Source of the DNA: Amycolatopsis nalaikhensis
GTDB lineage: Bacteria; Actinomycetota; Actinomycetes; Mycobacteriales; Pseudonocardiaceae
Length of the DNA stretch: 64,000 nt
NCBI RefSeq assembly: GCF_030264295.1
Contig: NZ_CP127173.1
Span: 565,501 to 629,500 of the forward strand
Direction: 5' to 3'
Below are positions 40,614 through 49,072 of this stretch, piece by piece. The notes beneath the pieces were generated by a model. That model was not told the origin of the DNA and searched no databases. It worked only from the letters and a program-made list of their open reading frames with translations. Position numbers and translations under genes: made by a program. Every line of letters starts with the position of its first letter. Within the stretch, counting starts at the first letter, position 1.

Positions 40614-42338
40614 GTGGGCGTCGCGCTCGCCGTCACCCCCGTTGTGCTCGTGACGCTGCTCATCGGCGTCCGCGGGGTCGCCGCGATGCGCACGACCTCC
40701 GACTTCCTCGTCGCGTCCCGCCGGATCTCGCCGCTGGTCAACTCCGCCGCCGTCTCCGGCGAATACCTGTCCGCGGCCTCCTTCCTCGGCGTCGCCGGGC
40801 TCGTCGTCAAGGACGGCATCGGCGCCCTCTGGTACCCCGTCGGCTTCACCGCGGGCTACATCGCGATGCTCGTGCTGGTCGCCGCGCCCATGCGCCGCTC
40901 CGGCGCGCTGACCGTCCCCGACTTCGCCGAAGCCCGGCTCAACTCCCCCGCGCTGCGCCGGCTCACCGCCGTCGTCGTGCTGGTCATCGGCACCATCTAC
41001 GTCGTCCCGCAGTTCCGCACCGCCGGGCTGGTGCTGACCGCCGTCGGCGGCACGCAGTACTGGGTCGGCGTCGTGCTGGCCGGCGCCGCGGTCAGCGTCA
41101 CCCTCGCGCTCGGCGGGATGCGCGCGGCGACGTACGTGCAGGCGTTCCAGTTCGTGCTGAAACTGCTGCTGTTCCTCGTCCCGGCGATCTGGCTGGTGCT
41201 GCAGGCGGGCGCGGTCAACCGGGCCGACGCGCTGCACCCGGTGGAGTTCACCCACTTCGCCCGCGACACTCCGGTGCGGTTCGAAGTCGACGTCACCATG
41301 GAGATCCGCGAACCGACCACCGTGCGGCGCAACGGCGTCGCCGAGACCCTGCCACCGGGCGAGTTCACCGCGCACAGCCAGGACGACGTCGTGTTCGGCG
41401 CGGGCGCGGCGGTGCCGTCGGTCCGCGGCGGTGCGCCCCTCGGCGGCGCCGACTGGCAACGTCCACTGCTCGACCTCGGCGACCAGGGTTACCCGCTGCT
41501 CGGCACCTGGGCCGTGCTCATCGCGACCATGCTCGGCACGATGGGCCTCCCCCATGTGCTCATGCGCTTCCACACCAGCCCCGACGGCCGCGCCGCGCGC
41601 CGCACCGCCGCGATCACCGTCGCCCTGCTCGGCGTCTTCTACCTCTTCCCCGGCGTGTACGGCGTGCTCGGCCGCGTCCTCGTGCCCGGCCTCTACCTCT
41701 CCGGCGCGACCGACACCGTGGTCGTCGCGCTGCCGTACCAAGTGGACAGTGGCTGGGCGGGCGGCCTGTTCACGGCGCTGCTGACGGCGGGCGCGTTCGC
41801 CGCGTTCCTGGCGACGTCCCTCGGCCTGCTGCTGGTGATGTCCGGCGCCATCGCGCACGACCTCGTGCCCGGCGGGCTGCGACGGCTGCGGATCGCGGTG
41901 TTCGCCGTCGCGGGTGCCATGGTTCTGCTGGCCTTGCAGTCGGCCGAACTCGACGCCGGGGTGCTCGTCACGTGGGGCTTCACGGTGGCCGCATCGACGT
42001 TCTGCCCGCTGCTGGTGCTCGGCATCTGGTGGTCGCGGCTGACGGCGGCCGGTGGTATCGCGGGCGTGCTGACCGGGCTCGTCGCGTCGTCCGGGTCGAT
42101 CTTGTTCGCGCTCGCCGGACCCGAGCTGCACGGCTGGGTGGCGATCTTGGTGCAGCAACCGGCACCCTGGTCGGTACCGCTGGCATTCGGCGTAATGGCG
42201 CTGGTCTCCTTGCGAGGCAGGCCTCCCACCTGGTCGACGGCCGCGATGCTGCGCCTGCACCTGGACGAGCCCCGTTCGACCGGACCGCGCGACCGTTCGT
42301 CAACCGTTCGTCGTCTCGCCCGGCTGTTGAACCGCTGA
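40614..42338 (+). CDS. Sodium:solute symporter (acetate permease-like) with large loop insert
   Basis: This 574-residue protein starts at GTG 40614 with GGAG before it; longer frames read into the repeat. It has about 13 membrane helices and SSS motifs such as TTSDFLVASRRISPLVNSAA, VSGEYLSAASFLGVAG, DGIGALWYPVGF and LGTMGLPHVLMRF. Compared with the ActP homologue downstream, it has a soluble insert near residues 205-300 (MEIREPTTVRRNGVAETLPP, then GAAVPSVRGGAPLGG). It imports a small carboxylate with sodium; the identity is unknown. Confidence 0.88.
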   Translation: MGVALAVTPVVLVTLLIGVRGVAAMRTTSDFLVASRRISPLVNSAAVSGEYLSAASFLGVAGLVVKDGIGALWYPVGFTAGYIAMLVLVAAPMRRSGALTVPDFAEARLNSPALRRLTAVVVLVIGTIYVVPQFRTAGLVLTAVGGTQYWVGVVLAGAAVSVTLALGGMRAATYVQAFQFVLKLLLFLVPAIWLVLQAGAVNRADALHPVEFTHFARDTPVRFEVDVTMEIREPTTVRRNGVAETLPPGEFTAHSQDDVVFGAGAAVPSVRGGAPLGGADWQRPLLDLGDQGYPLLGTWAVLIATMLGTMGLPHVLMRFHTSPDGRAARRTAAITVALLGVFYLFPGVYGVLGRVLVPGLYLSGATDTVVVALPYQVDSGWAGGLFTALLTAGAFAAFLATSLGLLLVMSGAIAHDLVPGGLRRLRIAVFAVAGAMVLLALQSAELDAGVLVTWGFTVAASTFCPLLVLGIWWSRLTAAGGIAGVLTGLVASSGSILFALAGPELHGWVAILVQQPAPWSVPLAFGVMALVSLRGRPPTWSTAAMLRLHLDEPRSTGPRDRSSTVRRLARLLNR

Positions 42339-42409
42339 ATCTTCACACGAGACTCACCCGTCCCTACGGTGTCGCAGGTCACTTTCCGCAGCGTCGCGAG
42401 GGAGCAGCG

Positions 42410-42757
42410 ATGAGCACGACAGACACCGGTGGCCCCCCGGACACCTCTCAAACCATCTGGGAACAGGCGCACGACAGCACAGAGTTCCGTGAACTGCGCA
42501 GCCGCCTGCGCCGGTTCGTCTTCCCGATGACGGCGCTGTTCCTCCTCTGGTACCTGCTGTACGTCCTGCTCGCCGACTACGCGCACGGCTTCATGAGCAC
42601 GAAGCTGTTCGGCAACATCAACGTCGGCCTGGTCTTCGGCCTGCTGCAGTTCGTCTCGACGTTCGTCATCACCGGGCTGTACGTCCGCTACGCCAACCGG
42701 AAGCTCGACCCGGTGGCCGAGAAGATCCGCGACGACATCGAGAAGGAGCAGGCATGA
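42410..42757 (+). CDS. DUF485 accessory membrane protein of acetate symporter
   Basis: This 115-residue protein starts at ATG 42410 with GAGGGAG ahead. It has two membrane helices (VFPMTALFLLWYLLYVLLAD, VGLVFGLLQFVSTFVITGLY) joined by YAHGFM, the DUF485 signature. YVRYANRKLDPVAEKIR follows the second helix. DUF485 proteins such as MctB and YjcH pair with acetate/monocarboxylate symporters. It overlaps the downstream symporter gene by four bases. Confidence 0.95.
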   Translation: MSTTDTGGPPDTSQTIWEQAHDSTEFRELRSRLRRFVFPMTALFLLWYLLYVLLADYAHGFMSTKLFGNINVGLVFGLLQFVSTFVITGLYVRYANRKLDPVAEKIRDDIEKEQA

Positions 42758-44361
42758 AAACGCTCGCCGCGGGCGTGGAAGGCAGCAGCCCGCTCCTCAA
42801 CATCGGCATCTTCGCCCTCTTCGTGATCATCACGCTGGTGATCGTGTTCCGGGCCAGCCGCAACTCCAAGACGGCGTCGGACTACTACGCCGCCGGCCGC
42901 GCGTTCACCGGCCCGCAGAACGGCATCGCGATCTCGGGTGACTACCTGTCGGCGGCGTCGTTCCTGGGCATCGCGGGCGCGATCGCCATCAACGGCTACG
43001 ACGGCTTCCTCTATTCGATCGGCTTCCTGGTCGCGTGGCTGGTCGCGTTGCTGCTGGTGGCGGAACTGCTGCGCAACACCGGCAAGTTCACGATGGGCGA
43101 CGTCCTCGCGTTCCGGATGAAGCAGCGCCCGGTGCGGGCCGCGGCCGCGACGTCGACGCTGATCGTGTCGTTCTTCTACCTGCTCGCGCAGATGGCGGGC
43201 GCGGGCGGCCTCGTCGCGCTGCTGCTCGGCGTCGAAGGCTCCGGGGCGCAGGCGCTGGTGATCGCCGTGGTCGGCGTGATCATGATCGCCTACGTCCTGA
43301 TCGGCGGCATGAAGGGCACCACCTGGGTGCAGATCATCAAGGCCGCGCTGCTCATCGCCGGCGCGCTCGCGATGACGCTGTGGGTGCTCGGCAAGTACGG
43401 CTTCAACTTCTCCAGCCTGCTGCAGGCCGCCGTCGACAAGGCAGGCAAGGCGGGTGAGACGCTGCTCGGCCCGGGCAAGCAGTACGGCACCAACGGGACG
43501 TCCAAACTGGACTTCTTCTCCCTCGGCATCGCGCTGGTCCTGGGCACCGCGGGTCTGCCGCACGTGCTGATGCGCTTCTACACCGTGCCGACCGCGCGCG
43601 ACGCGCGTCGCTCGGTGGTCTGGGCGATCGTGCTGATCGGCGTGTTCTACCTGTTCACGCTGGTGCTCGGCTACGGCGCCGGTGCGCTCGTCGGGCCGGA
43701 CACGATCAAGAAGGCCCCGGGCGGGGTGAACTCCGCGGCGCCGCTGCTCGCGCTCGAACTGGGCGGGCCGGTGCTGCTGGGCCTGATCTCCGCGGTCGCC
43801 TTCGCGACGATCCTCGCGGTGGTCGCCGGCCTGACGATCACGGCGTCGGCGTCCTTCGCACACGACGTCTACGCGAACGTCGTCAAGCGGGGCAAGACGT
43901 CGCCGGACTCCGAGGTCAAGGTCGCCCGGATCACCGCGCTGGTGATCGGCGCCCTCGCCATCGGCGGCGGCATCCTGGCCAACGGGCAGAACGTCGCCTT
44001 CCTGGTCGCGCTGGCGTTCGCGGTGGCGGCGTCGGCAAACCTGCCGACGATCCTGTACTCGCTGTTCTGGAAGCGGTTCAACACCCAGGGCGCGCTGTGG
44101 TCGATCTACGGCGGCCTGGCCATCACGATCGTGCTGATCGTGTTCTCGCCGGCGGTGTCCGGCAAGAGCACGTCGATGATCAAGACCGCGGACTTCGCCT
44201 GGTTCCCGCTGAGCAACCCGGGCATCGTCTCGATCCCGGCGGCGTTCATCCTGGGCTGGCTGGGCACGGTCCTGTCCAAGGAGCACGACGAGAAGAAGTA
44301 CGCCGAGATGGAGGTCCGGTCCCTGACCGGGGCGGGCGCCGAGAAGGCCGTCGTCCACTAG
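42754..44361 (+). CDS. actP: Cation/acetate symporter, ActP/MctC-like
   Basis: This 535-residue protein starts at ATG 42754. It has about 13 membrane helices and the SSS motifs TASDYYAAGRAFTGPQNGIA, SGDYLSAASFLGIAGAIA, DGFLYSIGFLVAWLVALL, GTAGLPHVLMRFYTVPTA and ARRSVVWAIV. It probably imports acetate, propionate or pyruvate driven by cations. The DUF485 partner upstream and the LytSR pair support substrate-induced uptake. A strong hairpin follows. Confidence 0.93.
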   Translation: MKTLAAGVEGSSPLLNIGIFALFVIITLVIVFRASRNSKTASDYYAAGRAFTGPQNGIAISGDYLSAASFLGIAGAIAINGYDGFLYSIGFLVAWLVALLLVAELLRNTGKFTMGDVLAFRMKQRPVRAAAATSTLIVSFFYLLAQMAGAGGLVALLLGVEGSGAQALVIAVVGVIMIAYVLIGGMKGTTWVQIIKAALLIAGALAMTLWVLGKYGFNFSSLLQAAVDKAGKAGETLLGPGKQYGTNGTSKLDFFSLGIALVLGTAGLPHVLMRFYTVPTARDARRSVVWAIVLIGVFYLFTLVLGYGAGALVGPDTIKKAPGGVNSAAPLLALELGGPVLLGLISAVAFATILAVVAGLTITASASFAHDVYANVVKRGKTSPDSEVKVARITALVIGALAIGGGILANGQNVAFLVALAFAVAASANLPTILYSLFWKRFNTQGALWSIYGGLAITIVLIVFSPAVSGKSTSMIKTADFAWFPLSNPGIVSIPAAFILGWLGTVLSKEHDEKKYAEMEVRSLTGAGAEKAVVH

Positions 44362-44372
44362 CTCCCCCGACA

Positions 44373-44421
44373 CCGAAGGCCGCCGCGAGGGTGTTCCCGA
44401 TCCCCTCGAGGCGGCCTTCGG
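44373..44421. terminator. Terminator between symporter and PEP mutase-like gene
   Basis: CCGAAGGCCGCC (44373-44384) and GGCGGCCTTCGG (44410-44421) pair perfectly around a 25-base loop. The hairpin lies between convergent stops at 44361 and 44434 and could serve both directions. Confidence 0.82.
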
Positions 44422-44433
44422 CCATTTCCCCGG

Positions 44434-45171
44434 TCAGTACGGCAGCTTTCCTCCGGCCACGGCCGCGACGGTCTTTTCGAACTGCTTGCGCAGGTGGTCC
44501 CACAGCCCGCCGCCGAGCGAAACCCTCGCCACTCCCAGTTCCGCGAGGCCTTCCAGACCCGGACCGCCGGGCCACACGGGCGCGTTGACGGCCCCGCCGA
44601 CACCCTGCACGAACTCCGCGAGCAGCTCCGGCGAACGCAGGTGGATCGGGTAGACGCAGTCCGCGCCCGCCTCGAGGTACGCCTTCGCCCGCGCGACGCC
44701 GTCGGACAGCGCCTCCTTCGCGTCGACGCCGCGGAAGGAGTCGACACGAGCGTTGATCACCAAGCCGTCACCAGCCGCTTCACGCAGGGCGGCGATGCGT
44801 TGTGCCTGCTCGGCGACGGCCCGCACCTGGCCGGTGGCGTGGTCGGTGTCCTCGAAGTTGCAGCCGACCGCGCCCGCGTCGAGCAGCCGTCCGGCCAGCT
44901 CGGCGCCGGAGAGGCCGTAGCCCGACTCGGCGTCGACGGTGAGCGGGACGCCCACGGCGTTCGCGATCCGGGCGGCCGCGGCGAACATCTCCCCGGCGGG
45001 CGCCCGCTCGCCGTCGGCGAACCCGAGCGCGGCCGCGACGGCGACCGAACTGGTCGCGATCGCGGGGAACCCGGCGGCCTCGACGAGCTTGGCCGTGTCG
45101 GCGTCCCACACGTTCGCCAGCACCAGAGGCTTGCCGGGGACGTGCAGGGCCTTGAGCGCGGCGGCGGTCAT
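44434..45171 (-). CDS. Isocitrate lyase/PEP mutase superfamily protein
   Basis: This 245-residue protein starts at ATG 45171. The superfamily barrel shows PLVLANVWDADTAKLVEAAG, FPAIATSSVAVAAALG, VPLTVDAESGYG and GAVGCNFEDTDHATG, where the metal-binding acids lie. The usual KKCGH cysteine loop of isocitrate lyase is absent, so it is more like oxaloacetate or 2,3-dimethylmalate-type lyases of unknown substrate. It overlaps the upstream AhpD-like gene by four bases. Confidence 0.88.
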   Translation of the reverse strand: MTAAALKALHVPGKPLVLANVWDADTAKLVEAAGFPAIATSSVAVAAALGFADGERAPAGEMFAAAARIANAVGVPLTVDAESGYGLSGAELAGRLLDAGAVGCNFEDTDHATGQVRAVAEQAQRIAALREAAGDGLVINARVDSFRGVDAKEALSDGVARAKAYLEAGADCVYPIHLRSPELLAEFVQGVGGAVNAPVWPGGPGLEGLAELGVARVSLGGGLWDHLRKQFEKTVAAVAGGKLPY

Positions 45172-45629
45172 GCGTCGCGCTTCGGGAGCGGCGTGTGGCT
45201 GGTGATGGTCATCCGGTTCCAGCTGTTGATCGCGATGACCTCCCACGCGACGGCGCGGTACTGATCCTCGGTGAGCACCCGCGTCGCCTCCTCGTAGACG
45301 TCGTCGGGGACGGCCTGGGTGACCGGCAGCTTGGTCATCGCCTCGGCGAGAGCGAGGGCGGCCTGCTCCTGCTCGGTGAACAGGTCGGTCTCGCGCCAGC
45401 CGTCGAGCACGAACAGCCGCCGCGGCGACTCGCCCAGCTCCAGCGCGTCGCGCGCGTGCATGTCGAGGCAGTACGCGCAGCCGTTGATCTGCGACGCGCG
45501 CATTTTCACCAGTTCCAGCAGTTTCGGGTCGAGCCCGGCGTTGGCACCGGCCTTGTTGACCTCCGCCTGCAGGTTCGCCATCGCCTGGTAGAGCTCGGGA
45601 GCGCCCGCGAGCGCGATTCGCTTCGTCAT
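45168..45629 (-). CDS. Carboxymuconolactone decarboxylase-family (AhpD-like) protein
   Basis: This 153-residue protein starts at ATG 45629. The CxxC motif with following His is present: INGCAYCLDMHARDALELG, as in AhpD peroxidase-type members. EQEQAALALAEAMTKLP and YRAVAWEVIAINSWNR complete the helical fold. It likely acts as a thiol-dependent peroxidase or alkylhydroperoxidase. It leads a two-gene operon with the PEP mutase-like gene and diverges from the MocR regulator. Confidence 0.92.
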   Translation of the reverse strand: MTKRIALAGAPELYQAMANLQAEVNKAGANAGLDPKLLELVKMRASQINGCAYCLDMHARDALELGESPRRLFVLDGWRETDLFTEQEQAALALAEAMTKLPVTQAVPDDVYEEATRVLTEDQYRAVAWEVIAINSWNRMTITSHTPLPKRDA

Positions 45630-45650
45630 GTGATCGACGCTAGCCCGAAC

Positions 45651-45697
45651 TGGCCCACGAGTATGGTCCAGTCTCATGACGGATTCGTGGTCCAGTC
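45651..45697. promoter_or_regulatory. Direct repeats forming a probable MocR operator
   Basis: TGGTCCAGTC occurs at 45664-45673 and 45688-45697, with a degenerate half TGGCCCA at 45651-45657. The first two copies flank the transcription start region of the divergent pair, and the third lies inside the MocR gene. MocR regulators bind direct repeats. A TATGGT box (45662-45667) nine bases before ATG 45676 suggests a leaderless mRNA. Confidence 0.6.
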
Positions 45698-47058
45698 CGG
45701 GCTTGGACGTCCACCTCGACTGGCACCCTTCGAGCGGCCGCGCGGGCCTCGCGACGGCGATCCGCACGGCCATCCGCGAGGGCCGCTGGCAGCCGGGCGC
45801 GGCGGTGCCTTCGACCCGCGCGCTGGCCCACGACCTGGGCATCGCCCGCGGCACGGTCACGCGCGTGTACGCGGACCTCGCCGCCGAGGGCTACCTGCGC
45901 ACGGCCCAGGGCGCGCCGACCCGGGTGGCGACGGCGGGTTCGCTCCCCCAATCCGCTCCGCGCCAGGCACCCCGCGAGCCGGCCCCACGCTGGGACCTGC
46001 GGCCGGGCCGCCCGGACCTGACGGCGTTCCCCCGCCAGGCGTGGATCACGGCGACGCGCCGCGCGTTGCTGCGCACCCCGGCGGCGGCGTTCGGGTACGA
46101 GGCGGCGATGGGCGCGCCCGAGCTGCGCGACACGCTCGCGGGCTACCTCGCCCGCACCCGCGGGGTGGTCGCCGATCCGGCGCGGATCGTGGTGTGCCAC
46201 GGGTATTCGCACGCGATCGCGGTGCTTTCCCGCGCCCTGTCCGGGTTGGGCGTGGACGAGATGGCGTTCGAGAACCCGTCGTTGGCGATGTACCGGTCGA
46301 TCGCGGCGGCGCAGGGCCCGCGGATCGTCGGCGTGGACGTCGACGAGCACGGCCTCGACGTGTCCGCAGTGGACAGTCCGGCGGTCGTCGTCACGCCTGC
46401 CCACCAGTACCCGACGGGCGTGACACTGGCCCCGCCCCGCCGGGCGGCGCTGGCCCGCTGGGCGACCGAGTCGGGCGCGTTCGTGCTGGAAGACGACTAC
46501 GACGGCGAGTTCCGCTTCGACAACCAGCAGGTGGGCGCGTTGCAGGCGCTGGCGCCGGAACGGGTGGTGTACGCGGGCACGGCGAGCAAGACGATGGCCC
46601 CGGCGCTGCGGTTGGCGTGGCTGGTGCTGCCGCGGTCCCTGGTGGAGCCGGTCCGCGCGGCGATGGCCGACAGCGGGTCGCGTCCGGCGGTGCTGAACCA
46701 GCTGACGCTGGCCGAGCTGATCGACTCGGGCGCGTACGACCGGCACGTCCGCCGCAGCCGGGCGGAGTACCGCGGCCGCCGCGCTCGCCTGCTGGCGGCT
46801 TTGCCGGACTCGGTGCGCCCCCGGGGCATCGCGGCGGGCTTGCACCTCCTGTTGATGCTCCCGCCGGACGGCCCGTCGGAGGCGACGGCACTGGCGGCCT
46901 GCCGCCGCCGCTCGATCGGCATCGAAGGGCTGTCGGGCCAGTGGATGACCCCGGACGGCCCGGGCGGCCTGATCGTCGGCTACGCGGCGACGCCGAAGCA
47001 CGCGTTCGCGTCCGCGACCCAGACGTTGGTGGAGGCTCTGTGGGAGATCACCGCCTGA
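45676..47058 (+). CDS. MocR/PdxR-family regulator (GntR helix fused to aminotransferase)
   Basis: This 460-residue protein starts at ATG 45676. The GntR winged helix is at residues about 20-85 (LATAIRTAIREGRWQPGAAV, STRALAHDLGIARGTVTRVY). The type I aminotransferase-like domain follows, with FVLEDDYDGEFRFDN and the PLP-lysine segment YAGTASKTMAPALRLAWLVL. It senses PLP or an amino compound. The divergent AhpD/PEP mutase-like operon is its probable target; no pyridoxine genes are adjacent. Confidence 0.93.
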   Translation: MTDSWSSPGLDVHLDWHPSSGRAGLATAIRTAIREGRWQPGAAVPSTRALAHDLGIARGTVTRVYADLAAEGYLRTAQGAPTRVATAGSLPQSAPRQAPREPAPRWDLRPGRPDLTAFPRQAWITATRRALLRTPAAAFGYEAAMGAPELRDTLAGYLARTRGVVADPARIVVCHGYSHAIAVLSRALSGLGVDEMAFENPSLAMYRSIAAAQGPRIVGVDVDEHGLDVSAVDSPAVVVTPAHQYPTGVTLAPPRRAALARWATESGAFVLEDDYDGEFRFDNQQVGALQALAPERVVYAGTASKTMAPALRLAWLVLPRSLVEPVRAAMADSGSRPAVLNQLTLAELIDSGAYDRHVRRSRAEYRGRRARLLAALPDSVRPRGIAAGLHLLLMLPPDGPSEATALAACRRRSIGIEGLSGQWMTPDGPGGLIVGYAATPKHAFASATQTLVEALWEITA

Positions 47059-47071
47059 CTCGAATTCCTTG

Positions 47072-47107
47072 CCGCGGGCTGCCTTCCGGCCGGAGGGCAG
47101 CCCGCGG
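47072..47107. terminator. Bidirectional terminator hairpin
   Basis: The 36-bp palindrome begins CCGCGGGCTGCCTTCCGG and is perfectly complementary to its second half. It lies between the convergent MocR and cyclophilin stops. Confidence 0.85.
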
Positions 47108-47113
47108 TAGCCG

Positions 47114-47836
47114 TCAGAACCAGCAGCCCGGCCGCACGCGGAGCAGTTCCGTGCGCAGCACCGGTGTGCCGTCGACCGGCGCGGGATCTTCGGCGGTCGG
47201 CTGGATCCCGCCGGCGGCCACCTTGTCGAGCGTCGCCAGCCCTTCGGCACCGACCGTCCCGAACACCGTGTAGTTCGGCCGCAGCGCGGAATCGCCGTAC
47301 ACCACGAAGAACTGCGAGCCGTTCGTGTCCGGCCCCGCGTTGGCCATCGCCAGCAACCCGCGCGCGTAGACCCGCCGGGCGCCGGTCGGATCGGTCGGGG
47401 CGGGCGGCAGGTCGACCGGCAGCTCGTCCTGGTACTTGTACCCCGGCCCACCTTCCCCGGTCGCCGTCGGATCGCCGCACTGCAAGACCTTCAACGTCGG
47501 GTAGGCCGTCAGCCGGTGGCACACGGTGTGGTCGTAGAACCGGTGCCGCGCGAGGTGCAGGAAGCTCTGCACCGTGCACGGGGCCTTCGCGCGGTCCAGC
47601 CGCAGCGGCAGCGCGCCCTGGCTGGTCGGGACCGCGACGTCGACCTTGCCGTGGCTCGGTGTGTGCCGCGGGTCGGGCGGCAGCGGCACCGGCCGCGCGG
47701 GCGGCTCGTCCGGGGTTTCGGTGTACTGGCAAGGCCCGTGCGCCGTCTTCGGCGGCGTGTCGGCCGCGGCCGCGACGCCGGTGCCGCCCACGAACAACGC
47801 GCCCGCCGCCAACGCGGTGACCAGTGTTCTCTTCAT
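47114..47836 (-). CDS. Secreted cyclophilin-type peptidyl-prolyl isomerase
   Basis: This 240-residue protein starts at ATG 47836 with a signal peptide ending near GVAAAADTPP. The cyclophilin fold shows LRLDRAKAPCTVQSFLHLAR, YDHTVCHRLTAYPTLKVLQC, GGPGYKYQDELP and LAMANAGPDTNGSQFFVVYG. Cys residues near the start, in PCTV, TVCHR and QCGD and at the C-terminus suggest disulfides suited to an extracellular setting. It probably assists folding of exported proteins. The 270 bases between its start and the meaB stop contain no gene I can support. Confidence 0.92.
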   Translation of the reverse strand: MKRTLVTALAAGALFVGGTGVAAAADTPPKTAHGPCQYTETPDEPPARPVPLPPDPRHTPSHGKVDVAVPTSQGALPLRLDRAKAPCTVQSFLHLARHRFYDHTVCHRLTAYPTLKVLQCGDPTATGEGGPGYKYQDELPVDLPPAPTDPTGARRVYARGLLAMANAGPDTNGSQFFVVYGDSALRPNYTVFGTVGAEGLATLDKVAAGGIQPTAEDPAPVDGTPVLRTELLRVRPGCWF

Positions 47837-48106
47837 CCTGCACGCCCTCCCAGTGATCGCCCGGTCTCGGAGCGTCCCGCAGTCTATGACCCACCACCGA
47901 CAGTCAGAACCGGCGAAAGTCGTCCATGTCAGCCGGTCGGGTGAACCTCGGCGCCCGCACCCCGGAAATTGTCGGACCCCCGGAGCACGATGGCGAGCAA
48001 GCGGCAAACCGCCGCACCGGCGAAGGGGGAAGACATGGGACTGCGAGCGAGAATCGTTGCGGCGGCGAGGTTTCCGCGCAGGTTGCTCCGGCGGATCGCG
48101 GGCGCG

Positions 48107-49072
48107 CTAGTGCCGAAGGTCGGCGATCAGCTCGTCGGCGGCGGCGAAGGGGTCGATCTCCCGCGCCACGACCCGCTCGGCCACTTGGGCCAGCCGGTCC
48201 CCGCCGCGCAAGTCCGCGAGCTCCGCGCGCAATCGCCGCACGGCGATGGCTTCGACCTCGTCGCGCGCCCGCGCCGAGCGGCGCCGGGTCAGCTCGTCGT
48301 GGGCGACGAGCCAGTCGTGGTGTTCGGCCAGCGCGCGCACCAGGTCGTCGACGCCCTCGCCCTTCGCCGCGACGGTCCGCACGATCGGCTGCCGCCAGCT
48401 CGGTCCCCGGATTTCCCGGCGGGCCAAGGAAATCATCTGCTTGAGGTCGTGCACCGTGGCGTCGGCGCCCTCGCGGTCGGCCTTGTTCACGACGAAGACG
48501 TCGGCGATCTCGAGCACCCCGGCCTTGGCGGCCTGGATGCCGTCGCCCATGCCGGGCGCGAGCAGCACCACCGTGGTGTCGGCGAGCTTCACGACGTCCA
48601 CTTCGGACTGACCGACGCCGACGGTCTCGATGAGCACCACGTCGAACCCGGCGGCGTCGAGCACGCGGACCGCCTGCGGGGTCGCCCACGAGAGCCCGCC
48701 GAGGTGCCCGCGCGTGGCCATCGAGCGGATGAACACGCCGGGGTCGGTGGCGTGCTCGGTCATCCGGATCCGGTCGCCGAGCAGTGCCCCGCCCGAAAAC
48801 GGCGAAGACGGGTCGATGGCGAGCACGCCGACCCGCTTGCCCTCCGCGCGCAAGGCGGTGAGCAGCGCCGAAGTCGAAGTCGACTTGCCGACGCCCGGCG
48901 GCCCGGTGAGCCCGACGACCCGGGCCCGCCCGGTGTGCGGGGTCAGCGCCCGCGCGATCTCGGCGACGCGGGGGTGGGCGTCCTCGACGAGCGAGAGCAG
49001 CCGCGCGACGGCACGGGGTTGCCCGTCCCGCGCGCGGCCGACCAGCTCGTCGAGGTCGAGTGCACCGGCCAC
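48107..49072 (-). CDS. meaB: MeaB-type GTPase chaperone of acyl-CoA mutase
   Basis: This 321-residue G3E GTPase has the P-loop VVGLTGPPGVGKSTSTSAL and LAIDPSSPFSGGALLGDRIR. VFIRSMATRGHLGGLSWATP, VLIETVGVGQSEVDVVKLAD and FVVNKADREGAD are the remaining family motifs. It loads and protects adenosylcobalamin in methylmalonyl-CoA mutase. The GTG at 49072 follows the thiolase TAA with no gap, so it is tightly coupled to it. The mutase itself is not in the window. Confidence 0.95.
   Translation of the reverse strand: MAGALDLDELVGRARDGQPRAVARLLSLVEDAHPRVAEIARALTPHTGRARVVGLTGPPGVGKSTSTSALLTALRAEGKRVGVLAIDPSSPFSGGALLGDRIRMTEHATDPGVFIRSMATRGHLGGLSWATPQAVRVLDAAGFDVVLIETVGVGQSEVDVVKLADTTVVLLAPGMGDGIQAAKAGVLEIADVFVVNKADREGADATVHDLKQMISLARREIRGPSWRQPIVRTVAAKGEGVDDLVRALAEHHDWLVAHDELTRRRSARARDEVEAIAVRRLRAELADLRGGDRLAQVAERVVAREIDPFAAADELIADLRH

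Noticed and set aside
48035..48120. Small plus-strand start (MGLRARIVAAARF) with a good AAGGGGGA ribosome-binding site
   Set aside because: The frame continues 2.3 kb antisense through meaB and thiolase with no plausible stop or domain; insufficient support for a gene.
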